Source of the DNA: Thozetella sp. PMI_491
Lineage: Eukaryota > Ascomycota > Sordariomycetes > Chaetosphaeriales > Chaetosphaeriaceae
Length of the DNA: 64,000 nucleotides
Assembly: GCA_021432635.1 (NCBI GenBank)
Contig: MU270136.1
Span: 1-64,000 of the forward strand
Direction of reading: 5' to 3'
Part shown: piece after piece, positions 21,853-37,127 of the stretch
How the letters are laid out: each line of letters opens with the position of its first letter
Numbering within the stretch: the first letter of the stretch is position 1
Position numbers and translations under genes: made by a program
Notes under the pieces: generated by a model
Database searches by the model: none
What the model was told of the DNA's origin: nothing
What the model saw: the letters and a program-made list of their open reading frames with translations, nothing else

Positions 21853-24800
21853 ATGGCCGGCCTTCATCCTCAAGGCAGAACGAGTGCCAGATTGCTGGTG
21901 TTTGGGCCACAAGCCTTGTCTCTCAATCCAGCAGCCCTGGAAAGGCTTTGGGATACAATTCACCAGATGGGAAAAACCGAATGGGTCCTTAAAATTGTCT
22001 CCGAGCTTCCAAATTGCTGGAATTCTTTCGCATCTGCGTTCCCGAGATATAGAGTCTTCGAGGGTGCTGCAACACTTGCCAAACTCAGAGAATGGCTAGT
22101 GGGCGGGAAGATAGCCGATGATGACGCTCCAATCCTCAATATATTTCTTAGTCCTCTAGTGGTCATTTCTCATCTCCTTGATTACATTCGATACCGCAAG
22201 AGCACAACCAACATTCCGGATGCACCACCCGGGAATGAAGTTCTTGGGTTCTGTATTGGGATTCTGAGCGCCATTACTGTCTCTCTTGCTGGCGAGGATG
22301 AAAACCAGATCGAAAAATACGGATCGTCTGCAGTCCTCTTGGCAATGCTCATTGGCGGCGTGGTCGATACTCAAGGCATGCTGGACAGCCAGGGTCCGTC
22401 AAAGTCCTTGTCAACCGCCTGGACGTCTCGCGATGCTAGTGATGAGTTGCACGCTATCCTGAGACGATTCCCCGGGGTGCGTATATAACATCGCCATCAC
22501 AACAACATCTGATATTGATACTGACCATGAATCGCAGGCATACACCTCGGTATCGTATGATGACTGTCGGGCGACTGTCACAGTACCATCCAAATCCTTA
22601 CCAGCACTTCAGCAGGATCTCCGACGAGCGGGCATTATTGCGAATGAGATAGGTCTCCATGGTCGCTTCCACCACGACTGGTACAATGAGGATATCAAGC
22701 GCCTGGTGGACTTTTGCGGAACCGAACCCGCGTTGCGCCTCCCAGAGGCTTCTGCACTACTTTATCCTACCACATGCGACTCGGAAAGTGGCATCATTTC
22801 AAGCGGTACACTCCACGAACATGCTCTCCGCACTATCCTCATCAACCACTCAAACTGGTACGCTACTTTCAAATCGATCCACCAGATCAGCCAACCGTGC
22901 AACGTGATATCTTTCGGCCCGGAGTCTTGTGTGCCACCTTCAATCCTTAGACAGCTGGAGTCTAGCCAGACGTATACGAATTTCTCAGCACTGGTAACTC
23001 CCGAAGCGCGGAAAGCCGACGACATCGCCATTGTCGGCACCTCCATCAAAGTTGCTGGCGCCGATGATCTTGTCGAGTTCTGGGACATACTCTGCGCCGC
23101 AAAGTCGCAACACGGTCTAGTTCCTACGGAGCGGATCCCGTTTACCGCCAACGCGTGGCGCAATCTCGGCAAGGACGACCGTGTGTGGTATGGCAACTTT
23201 CTCCGTGATGCCGATGCTTTTGATCATCGTTTCTTTCGCAAGAGTGCCAGAGAGGCAGCCGCCTCCGACCCGCAACAGCGCCTTCTTCTGCAGGCAGCGT
23301 ATCAGGCGTTGGAGCAGTCGGGATACTTTAGCGCCCCAGAGGATGCACGACAGAAGCATGTTGGCTGTTACGTGGGGGTCTGTGCCGCCGACTACTGGGA
23401 CAACGTGGCGAGCCATGCACCCTCGGCCTTCACTGCCACCGGCAACTTGCAAGGCTTTCTTGCCGGTCGCGTCAGTCACTACTTTGGCTGGACTGCACCC
23501 AGCTTGTGCGTAGATACTGCATGCTCGTCATCTCTGGTTGCGATACACCTTGCTTGTCGCGCCATTCTCAGCGGCGAGTGCGAGGCAGCGCTGGCGGGGG
23601 GTGTCAATGTCATCACAAATTCACTGTGGTTTCAAAACCTCGCTGCTGCCTCCTTCCTCAGTCCCTCGGGACAATGCAAGCCATTCGATGCTGACGCCGA
23701 CGGATACTGTCGTGGCGAGGCCATCGCGGTCGTCTACCTGAAGCGTATGTCGGCAGCGCTAGCCGATGGCGACGTGATTTTAGGCACCATATCGGCCACT
23801 GCCGTGCAGCAAAATCTCAACTGTACGCCCATATTCGTACCCAACAGCCCCTCACTCTCGGGACTGTTCCAGCAGGTGCTGTCTAAATCCGGACTAGAGG
23901 CACATAGAGTAGGCGTGGTCGAGGCGCACGGCACCGGCACGCAAGTCGGGGACCCGGCCGAGTACGAGAGCATCCGCAATGCTCTCGCTGGGCCGCTGCG
24001 GGACCGACCGCTGGTCTTCGGCTCGGTCAAGGGCCTCGTTGGACATACTGAGGCAACATCGGGCGTTGTGTCACTGATCAAGTCACTTCTCATGATCCAA
24101 CACAAGACCTTCCTGCCGCAGCCAAGTTTCAAAGCCATGAACCCTCATCTAAACGCCTCTTCCGCCGATAAGATGGAGATCTTGACCGAAGCAAGGGCGT
24201 GGGACGATAGTTTCCGCGCTGTGCTCATCAACAATTACGGAGCGTCAGGGTCCAACGCGTCCATGATGGTCACGCAAGCTCCGACGGTATCAGCGCGAAA
24301 AGCTACTAGTCCGGCTGCCGAGTATCCCTTCCGCCTTTACGGGAAAGACGATGCATCCCTGCAGCGATATCTGGCGAGGCTCCTCCAGTGGCTTAGTTCT
24401 CGGGCATTCGACAGTGCCGGCCTGCCTGTGGCAAGCCTCTCCTTCCATCTGTCTCGCCAGTGCAATCCCTCGCTTGAGCGTTGCCTTACCTTTACCTGCC
24501 ACTCAGTTGAGCAGTTTGTCCAGAAGGTGACACAAGCGCTGGATGAGTCAAAGACGGTTAACGGCAAGGCCATACCAAGCGCCTTGTCGACTCCCAACCC
24601 CCGCCCCGTCATTCTCTGCTTCGGCGGCCAGGTCTCGCGCTTTGTGGGCCTTAGCCGCACCGTATACGGCACAGCTACGGTACTGAGATCCCACCTCGAC
24701 CAGTGCAACGCCGTGATCCGGTCTTTTGGTTGTGACAGCATTTTCCCTGGGATATTTGAGCACGATCCTATCCAAGACCCCGTCAAGTTGCAACCCATGC

Positions 24801-27800
24801 TATTTGCTATGCAGTATGCGTGCGCAAAGAGCTGGATCGACTGCGGTGTACGCCCAGTGGCTGTAGTAGGGCACAGCTTTGGGGAACTCACGGCCCTTTG
24901 CATCTCGGGATGCTTATCTCTCCATGACGCGCTTCGGGTGGTCATCGGCCGTGCCGGTGCCATCAGGCGATCGTGGGGATCCGACAGCGGAGCCATGGTA
25001 GCCGCCGAGGCTGACCAAGACCTTGTCGACAAACTTTTGGTCGAGGCGGCTGAAATGTGCCACCAGAGGGGTACAGCGCCGCCGGCTATTGCTTGCTTCA
25101 ACGGCCCTCGAAGCTTCACCATTGCCGGTCCATCGGCCAGCATTGAAACCTTGCTAAAAGCAATCGAAAAGAATTCAGCATACTCCGGCGTAAGAACCAA
25201 GAAGCTTAGCGTATCCAATGCCTTCCATTCCAGCTTAGTTGACCCTTTGATGGACGAACTTGACAAGATTGGCAAGGGGGTCAAGTTCGCTCAACCCACG
25301 ATTCGGCTGGAGAGGTCTACAGAATTCCCATGCAATGCTGTTCCGGAATCAGGTTACGTCGCAGATCACATGCGTAATCCTGTCTACTTTAACCATGCCG
25401 TCCAGAGGTTGGCCAAGGACTACCCATCATCTATCTGGCTCGAGGCAGGATCCAACTCAACCATCACTAACATGGCTAGCCGCGCTTTGCAAGCTCCAAA
25501 GTCGTCTTATTTCCAACCTATCAACATTAGTGCCGAGAGCGGGTTTCAGCTCCAGGTTAACGCCACCTTGGCTCTTTGGAAAGAAGGTCTTCCGGTGACT
25601 TTTTGGCCGCATCATCGCTGCCAGACATATGACTATGCCTCGCTTCTCTTGCCCCCATATCAGTTTGAGAAGTCACGACACTGGACTGAGATCAGACCTC
25701 CAGTCGGTCTCTCCTTAAGCGATGAATCTTTCTCCAAACCAGCCCCCGAGCAGCCTGAAGGCCTCTGGACATTTGCCGGCTACACCGACCAGTCCAAGAC
25801 TACGGCTCACTTCAACATCAACACATCTGCAGCTGAATATGTAGAACTGGTGTCCGGCCACGTCATCGCCCGTACGGCGCCCATTTGCCCGGCAACAGTA
25901 GAGATGTCAATCGTACTTGACGCGCTCATCAGTCTCTTCCCCGAATTTTCCAAGGGTCGGGCCCAGCCTATGCTTTGTAACGTGGAAAATCAAGTCGCAC
26001 TCTGCCTCGACCCGTCCCGGAAAGTTTGGCTGGAGGCGAAGTCGAACGATGAGCTGCGCTGTTCCTGGGAATGGAGCATCGCCAGCGCACCAGCTATCGC
26101 GGGGAATAATGTAAAAACCACCAAACACGTCACCGGAAGGGCCGTATTTGTCTCGAATGAAGACGTTGACAAGAAGAGCGAGTTCGCACGCTATGAGCGC
26201 CTTGTGGGGTACGCGCGGTGTACGAAGCTATTGGATGGCTCTTCTGGCGACGTCGGGATCGACATAATGCAGGGTCGTGGCATCTACGCTGCCTTCAGTG
26301 ACGTTGTTGACTATCCCGCGCAGTATCGTGGCCTGCAGAAGCTTGTCGGCCGCAGTTTGCCGCCACTTGGCGCCGGCGAGTCGGCCGGACGTGTCGTCAA
26401 AAAGCATGACGACAAGACGTGGCTGGACCCAGTACTATTAGACTGCATTAGCCAGGTCGGTGGTATCTGGGTCAACTGCATGAGAGAGTCTGCGGCCGGG
26501 GATATGTACATTGCCACGGGATTTGAGCGCTGGGCCCGAGCTCCGGAGCTTGATGATAGGTACCAGCGGCCCGAGACGTGGGATGTATTTGCCACACACC
26601 AGGAAGCATCCGACCAGCTATTTTTGAGCGACATATTCGCTTTTGACCCTGCAAACGGAAAGCTGGTTGAGGTGATACTCGGAGTCAACTATCACAAAGT
26701 CTCGAAGTTGTCGATGCGCAAGATGCTCACGAGATTGACAGCTTCTGACGTGATGATTGCAGACCAGCCGAAGGTGCTGTCGGCCGAGCTAAGAGAGGAA
26801 TCACTGCCCATTTCGGATGATGTCGTCAGTGCGTTACAGAAGGGTGATCTTCCAAATCTGTCATCTGGCGGCCCTGATATCTGGGGGGACGTCAAGTCCC
26901 TTTTGGCAGAGATGTCTGGACTCGAGCCGGAAACGCTGCAGCCAGACTCGCTGCTCGCTGACATCGGTATCGACTCCTTGATGGGCATGGAACTGGCACG
27001 CGAGCTTGAAACCCTCTTCAAGTGTTCCTTACCTAGTGAAGAACTTATGAACGTGGTCGATGTTATCTCACTTGTAAGGCTGGTACAGACAACCTTGGGT
27101 CTACCTCATTCCAGCGAAGGAGAAGGAGACGATGGCGATGATAACTCTTCTTCTGCAAGCATCATCCCAATGTCAGAGTCTGGAACTGGTGCCACGTCTA
27201 CATCTGGTCTCTCTGATATGGGAGGCGACGACGCAACCGATGGCAAAGATACTGAACTGCCCCCGTCAATCATCATGGAAGCGTTTGGGGAGTCCAAGGC
27301 CCTGACTGACAGGTTTATCTCCGATTATCACTGTTCCGGGTATATGGATTCTGCCCTTCCCAGACAGACGCAGCTCTGCATCGCCCTTGCTGTCGAAGCG
27401 TTTGAGAAGCTTGGCTGCTGTCTCCGGACGTCCAAGCCAGGACAGGTCCTTAGCCGCATCCAACACATCCCCTCTCATCAACGCCTCGTCGATTATCTCT
27501 ACCAGATGCTGTCGGATGAAGCACGCCTCTTGGACATTGTGGATGATACCATTACACGCACGCAGATCGCCGCTCCTTCTAAAACCAGCGACGCCCTGCT
27601 CGCCGAGCTGCGTCGCAATTACCCGGATCACGACTGGGCGAACCGCCTCACACACTTTGCAGGATCTCGCCTAGCTGATGTCCTGTCAGGGAATTGCGAC
27701 GGCACCAAGCTCATATTTGGCACCGAGGAGGGTCGTGAGCTAGTAGCCGGCCTATACGGTGACTCGCTTCTGAATAAGCTCGCGAACGTGCAAATGCAAG

Positions 27801-29719
27801 ACATCATCACACGTCTTGTGGCCAAGATACCGCGTGATCAAGGGCCACTGCGTGTGCTGGAACTGGGTGCAGGAACAGGCGGCACCACCCGCGACATGGC
27901 TGCATTGCTGTCACGCCTGGGCGTGCCTGTCGAGTATACTTTCACCGATCTATCCGGCTCGTTCGTGGCGGCCGCGCGGAAGCGATTTGGCAAGGAATAT
28001 CCCTTTATGAAATTCCGAGTCCATGACATCGAGAAACCGCCAGCAGCTGATCTTGTGGGAACGCAGCATGTGATCATTGCCAGTAACGCTATTCATGCCA
28101 CCCATAACTTGATTGAATCGGCCAGAAACATACGCAAGGCCTTGAGACCAGATGGTTTCCTGATGATGCTTGAGATGACAGAGCCTCTGTATTGGGTCGA
28201 CATGATATTTGGTCTGTTTGAGGGCTGGTGGCTCTTTGACGACGGCAGGTGTCACGCGATTGCCCATCAGTCCGTTTGGGAACGAGATCTGCAATCTGCG
28301 GGATACGGCCACGTCGACTGGACAGATGGGTATAGTCCCGAGGTACATATCCAGCGAGTCTTCATCGCGTTCGCCTCTCAGTCCACGAAGGACATGTACA
28401 AGCGGACAACGCTACCTACGCCTCCAATTAATCATCCGACAGCCCCACAGGTCAGCCCAGAGAGAAGGGCCAGGGTGGAAGAATACGTGAGGAAATACAG
28501 CAGTGGATTTGATTTATCCAGTCCCGCTGACGAGTGGGACAGTTTTGATAAACACACCGCACTCACGCCTGTCCCCAATGTCATCCTCGTCACGGGAGCT
28601 ACAGGAAGCCTGGGATGCTACTTGGTTGCACACCTATCGACCCTCCCCCACGTACATGAGATTTTATGTCTCAATCGTCGTAGCCCAACAACCGAAGCTT
28701 CTGTCCGCCAGCAGCGCTCCATGGCCGACAAAGGCATCTCAATCGATGCAGCATACAATGCTAAGCTCACAGTTCTACAATCAGACACCAGCAAGCCCCG
28801 TCTTGGACTCTCTGCCAGTCAATACCGAAATCTTGTCTCCCATGTTACACACATTGTACATAACGCATGGCCAATGAGTGGCAAACGGCCTCTTTCGGCG
28901 ATGGAGCCTCAGTTTCAGGTGATGCGGAATCTCCTTGACCTAGCGCGGGACATTTCGTCCTACCGCTGGGGCCATGGCTACATGTCCTTCAAGCCAACCT
29001 TCCAATTCATCTCATCGATCGCTGTCGTCGGCTATTACCCACTCCAGCAAGGGAATTCATCTCTTGTCCCTGAGAAGAGGATGGCTCTCGAATCTGTCCT
29101 TCCCAGTGGCTATGGCGACGCCAAATTTGTGTGCGAGCGCTTGATTGACGAGACACTGCATCGCGTTCCAGATCGCTTCCATGCCATGTGTGTTCGGCCG
29201 GGGCAGATTGCGGGCTCGAAGCGAACCGGCTATTGGAATCAAGTTGAGCACCTGCCGTTTCTTCTCAAGTCAGCACAAACCTTGGGCCTGATGCCTAGTT
29301 TCCACGGTGACCTATGCTGGACGCCGGTCGAGGACGTCGCCGCTGCCGTCGCGGAACTGTTGCTAGATGCGACCGTGCCAGAGCCTGTCTATCACATCGA
29401 CAATCCCGTGCGGCAGAAGTGGGAAGAAGCTCTTCCTATACTCATGTCCGAGCTGGGGATACCGACAGGAAACGTGGTAGCCTTTGAGGAGTGGGTACGT
29501 CGCGTGCGCACATTCCCCGGCTTGGAGTCAGAGAACCCCGCTGCGAAGTTGATTGATTTCTTGGATGATAACTTTTTGAGAATGTCATGCGGTGGGCTAT
29601 TGTTGGATACCGAGAGATCCTGTGCACATTCAACAACGCTGGCAAGGGTTCGGCCAGTAGATGAACAGGTCATGAGGGGATATCTACGGGGCTGGAGGGA
29701 TACAGGTTTCTTGCGCTGA
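21853..29719 (+). CDS. Non-reducing polyketide synthase SAT-KS-AT-PT-ACP-CMeT-R, 2601 aa
   Basis: Two exons, 21853-22476 and 22538-29719; the 61-base intron falls inside the SAT domain. Domains in order: SAT with Cys134 in GFCIGI and His253 in LHGRFH; KS (about 370-760) with Cys537 in VDTACSSS, His672 in EAHGTGT and His711 in VGHTEA; AT with Ser988 in GHSFGE; PT with His1316 in VSGHV and Asp1510 in LLDCISQVGG; one ACP with Ser1688 in GIDSLMG; C-methyltransferase with LELGAGTGGTT near 1984 and NAIHAT; reductase domain with VTGATGSLG near 2226 and YGDAK near 2400. All catalytic residues are present. This layout is that of the group making citrinin, azaphilone and tropolone precursors: a methylated aromatic polyketide released as an aldehyde by NADPH-dependent reduction. 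Chain length and methylation pattern cannot be read from sequence. Start ATG 21853 gives the normal SAT N-terminus. Confidence 0.96.
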
Positions 29720-33227
<3,508 letters not shown>

Positions 33228-34209
33228 CCCATCCTAGTTTGCCAGCTCTCTAGTCTAGATGTTGCGCATATCTATAGTCTCCAAATTCTCTTCGGGGGGT
33301 TTTTTTTTTCTTTTTTTTTATACCGCCACTAGTGTTTCCCATATGCTGCGATCCAATAAAGCCCGATAATGGGAATATTTCGGCCATCTGAGTCGCAAAT
33401 GGAGGGGTAAGTCAAGCCTCGATATGATTTTTCGGATAGTTAGAGACGATCTCGAACGTCAGCCGTTAAGCGCGCCAGATATGGAACCGAATGAAATTTC
33501 GACAAGGTAGGGCAAGGATTCTTAATAATTCTTTATATTTAGATAGACCGCAGGTTTGCCGTATCTCCGGTGTATGCCACGCACCGAACGGGCGGTCCGG
33601 TCAACCTCAGCTGGCCGGCGTGGTCTCACCGGTTGAAAGGTAGCCGCTCCGTACGCCCCAATGCATGCACCGAGTCAATCTTTCTACTGTGCGATTTACT
33701 TGATTCCTTACTTGTGACCAAGATGCCGGGCATGGTAGCTGCTGTGCGAGACAACTGTGGCTGTTCAGCTGTACGATAATTGCATACTTCTGCGAAATTA
33801 AGTATAGAGAAATTGGTTCAATTCTATGCGTACTAACTGGTATTTACCTCCGCCGTGATGGCGCCGACCCTATCATGCTCATTAATTGCTGCAAGGATAA
33901 AAGTCACCTACCGAAACACCACCATAAAAATCGCTACGTATTGCTCCTTGGGCTGCCTTTGACAACGCAGGCGCTAACCAAGTGTTCCTTCCACCAGTGA
34001 GAAGAGGAAAGCGCTGTCTCTAGGCACTAATTCGCCGCACCGGTGAATTAGATCATACAAGTCCCCGGTAATGTTGAAATGTGTGGTCGTGGAACTAAAG
34101 ACTTCATCTCCCCATCCTTCCTGACAACCTCGAACTTCACAGGTGTTGTAGACACGAACGTAATTTTAACATCGAGTTTGTGCCAGTCGGGGAAGTGCTA
34201 GACTTCTGA
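33228..34209. other. Intergenic region with T-tract after the halogenase
   Basis: About 1 kb without a gene. A run of T interrupted by single C residues (33,300-33,320) follows the halogenase stop by about 70 bases and probably belongs to its 3' end. Nothing else was recognised. Confidence 0.45.
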
Positions 34210-35699
34210 TCAGATAATTGTTGCTGCATCCTCTTGATGTACAGAGCAACTTACCTTTTTAATAATGAAAACGAGGAGCTTATGCTTTGCCCGTGTGAAG
34301 CTCACCACACCAATTACAAAAGGTATCAACTGTCCAGTTGACTCAATAGTGTGAACACCAGAGATATTATTCCACCTAATCGAGAGCTCGACGCTGGCGA
34401 TGAACCAGATGGTTGCACCTACAACCCACAACTGCCACAGGCTGGCCACTGTCCAGCTTGAGGTAGACCTAGATTGAATCAGATATGTGTATGATCACGT
34501 ACAATTCGACTCTGAGCTTACAATTTGTCCAGCTTGTCGCTCTCTTTGTCGGTCTTTTCGTTTGCGTCCGCGAGCCGAGTACCAGAGGAAAATAAGGCGT
34601 ACAGCGAAAAAAGTTGACCGGGAACATAAGGCTGATTTGTACCTTCCATCGACTCCATGGCATCAAAGACTGTCCCTAAAACAACCAAAAAAAGATACAT
34701 AGTAGGAGACGCAATCGATATCGCTAACGGGAAGATGCCGGATCCGCTTCTCAGCGCGACTGCCAACTTCTGGACCACTTTTCGCGACCGACTGTGTTTC
34801 GTAGGTGGTTTTGAAGGAGATCGCGGGTGCCTTTTGCCAAAGATTTTCTTCCCTAATAACCATACTAGGTCGCAGATCGCGAGAGCCTCGAAATAAAGAA
34901 ATAGTCGTTCGAAGGTCGTGACTAGGATTGAAGCGACCAATCCGAAGCCTACAGTTATCATGACTCCAACCACTTGTAAGAACGTTAGGCAACTCCCGCC
35001 TAGATCTCGTTTGCCGAACATGAATATGAACCCATCCGTCCCGCATAGGCCGTCGGTGCGAAGTGGCGGATACATGCTTCCGAACAACAGAACCGTATTG
35101 GTTATGGCAACCATGGTGGCGATACTCATCCTCCAGGCTGCACCCATCCAAGAAAGTGAAACATCTTTGAATGCGCTGAGCTCGCTTAGACGCACGGTAA
35201 ACGCCGGCCCTCCCAGGTTGGAAAAGACCCTGAACACTCCGGGCAATAAGCCTGCTGAGACGGCATTTTCCACGTCTATGTTCCTAAGAAACGGCGGGAC
35301 TCTGTCTCTCTTAGGCCTCTTGGGCCCGTTAGAATGCGAGTTGAAGAATGCCGCCTTGATTTTCTCGACGCGGCGTGGGCTCAAGAGGTGCAGGCGCAAC
35401 CCGAAAATGGGCATCAAGGTGAGTAAATAACCCCAGCAAATCTGCAGCATCAAATACGCCTCGACAACGTTAACCACCTGGTTAGAAATAGCCTGCAGCA
35501 ATGCTACCATAATAGCGAAGATGAACACCGAGTTTGCGGTATGTATTTCCGCAGACGCTTCGGAATCTATCGTGATGCAAAGCCATGTTGAGTACCATTG
35601 AAGGTAGACACCGATGCGGATGCCGAGGCCGTAGAGGTCCGGGTTGCCCTCAAACCCGGGGCAGTGTGCTTCAGAGGTTAAATTTGAAGAGCTCGACAT
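34210..35699 (-). CDS. Fungal integral membrane protein of unknown function, about 478 aa
   Basis: Exon 1 runs from ATG 35699 to 34522 and exon 2 from 34468 to 34210; the join at LDKL/STSSW keeps phase. The N-terminal motif CPGFEGNPDLYGLGIRIGVY is characteristic of a widespread fungal multi-pass membrane family. Several hydrophobic helices follow (for example NSVFIFAIMVALLQAI, GYLLTLMPIFGLRL, VVGVMITVGFGLVASILV, YLFLVVLGTVF), with a basic cytoplasmic loop (KRPKRDRVPPF) and the C-terminal block WFIASVELSIRWNNI, GQLIPFVIGVV. The last 25 codons after GVV may instead be intronic, because a GTGAGC donor occurs there. The gene lies between halogenase and P450 and may be an unrelated passenger or may help transport. 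No function is known to me. Confidence 0.72.
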
Positions 35700-37127
35700 T
35701 CTTATTTCATTTTGGAAGCGACACAAGAAAATGAAAAGAATTCTCTAAGTGACCTGTTGTGCGGCTGCCTGAAAATATAATCCCGAAAATCTCCACCACG
35801 TGATTCAGCCGCATGAGGCTACGAGGCGTGCAGCCGGGTTGGAAAATAACCACGTGAAGAAACTAGTCGAAACATTGAGGTTGAGGTTATTTGTGAATCG
35901 AGAACACTTGCCGGTTACCCACAGCGTATACTGATCACATCGGGCTCATTCAATTGCTCAAGTATACGCTTTCATTGTAGAATATGTCTTGTCTTTCTAA
36001 CCTACCCATGAAAAGGTAGGCGTCATACTATGCACAGGACGGCTCATAGCCACGCCTCAATACCGCTAAAGATAAACCTACGTAGATAATCACAATATAG
36101 GTCCGTAGGAAGGTAATGACAGCAATGAAAGAAACGAAAGTCTCTTTTCCGTGAGGCCCAGAGTATACCAACTTGCCTTTGAAGAGGTCACGGTGAAAAC
36201 AGGACCCTGGTGGGATGGTGAAGTGAGGGCTACGCATTAAATTAACATGGTCTTGTCTATAATACTACTAGGGATAGCGCTGCACCTCCCCCTTACTCTA
36301 CCTAAAAGCCAGCCCTTGTAGCTCACACAGCAATGCCAAACTTGGTATCTCAGACACAGTCGATAAACAACGCATGTTCTGTACCGACAAAAGGCAGCTG
36401 AAAGGGTTATATATGCAGATCATTTATAGTAGATAGTGTTCCCTCTGCGGGCAAAGTTAGCTGTGCGCTTTCACTGGGTATTACATAGATTGAAGGGGGG
36501 GCTCGTATATGAGGGTTTATAGATTATTCATTCTCTTAGTTGACTCTCGTGTAATAACCCTATAATCCTTAGATGCTTTTTAAGCCAATAAGAGCAACTA
36601 CAGCCACTATGTAATTTAGTTGTATTAAGGTAGCCTTCTCAAGGTTAGGGGACAGGGTAGCTTAGCATGTGACTTAAGATAGCCAATTGTAGGGCGGGAT
36701 AATAGATCCTATACGCGTAACTAGGGATTATAGGGTTATTTCAGGAGATTTAAGGCTGACTTCAAGATAATTCTTTCTCCTGTATAAATAAAGATTGAAT
36801 GACGTTAAATTCAAGGTCTTGAAACAAAGACGTAGATTTTAAAGGCAATAACCCAAGTAAAATCACTAAAGTTACGATATAATGACAGAAGAGATACAAT
36901 AGAAACAGTCCACAAGTTCTTTATTACTCCAAAGGACAGTGCCATGAAATGAGCCTTGCTGACTTTTACACAAAACACGATGGCTAAGAGTGTCTCTCAG
37001 ACATTAGATGATGTTCAATCTTGCTGCCCCGAGGTTTGGGTGTAAAGACCTTATCAGTTGTTCTGTCCTTGGCTAATGAGCTAGGACTTCAATGATCACA
37101 GCCCTTAACCTAACTTCCGTCATTTCG
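35700..37127. other. AT-rich intergenic region with inverted repeat
   Basis: About 1.4 kb between two genes. It is AT-rich, most strongly after 36,500, and holds the inverted repeat listed separately. No supported gene. The upper end (35,700-36,000) must contain the promoter of the membrane-protein gene. Confidence 0.5.
36553..36740. repeat. MITE-like inverted repeat, 16 bp perfect arms, 188 bp span
   Basis: AATAACCCTATAATCC at 36,553-36,568 is repeated as its exact reverse complement at 36,725-36,740. With one mismatch the arms extend to 20 bases each (36,553-36,572 and 36,721-36,740). The 148-base interior is AT-rich and non-coding. Terminal inverted repeats around a short non-coding core are typical of MITEs, but no target-site duplication is evident. 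A solo LTR fragment or a chance hairpin are alternatives. Confidence 0.5.

Noticed and set aside
24337-25284. 315-codon open frame antisense to the PKS
   Set aside because: Lies wholly inside the KS-AT part of the PKS; it shows no domain motifs of its own.
34518-35726. Start of the membrane protein at 35726
   Set aside because: That codon is TTG; ATG 35699 precedes the Ser-rich N-terminus and the conserved CPGFEGNP block.
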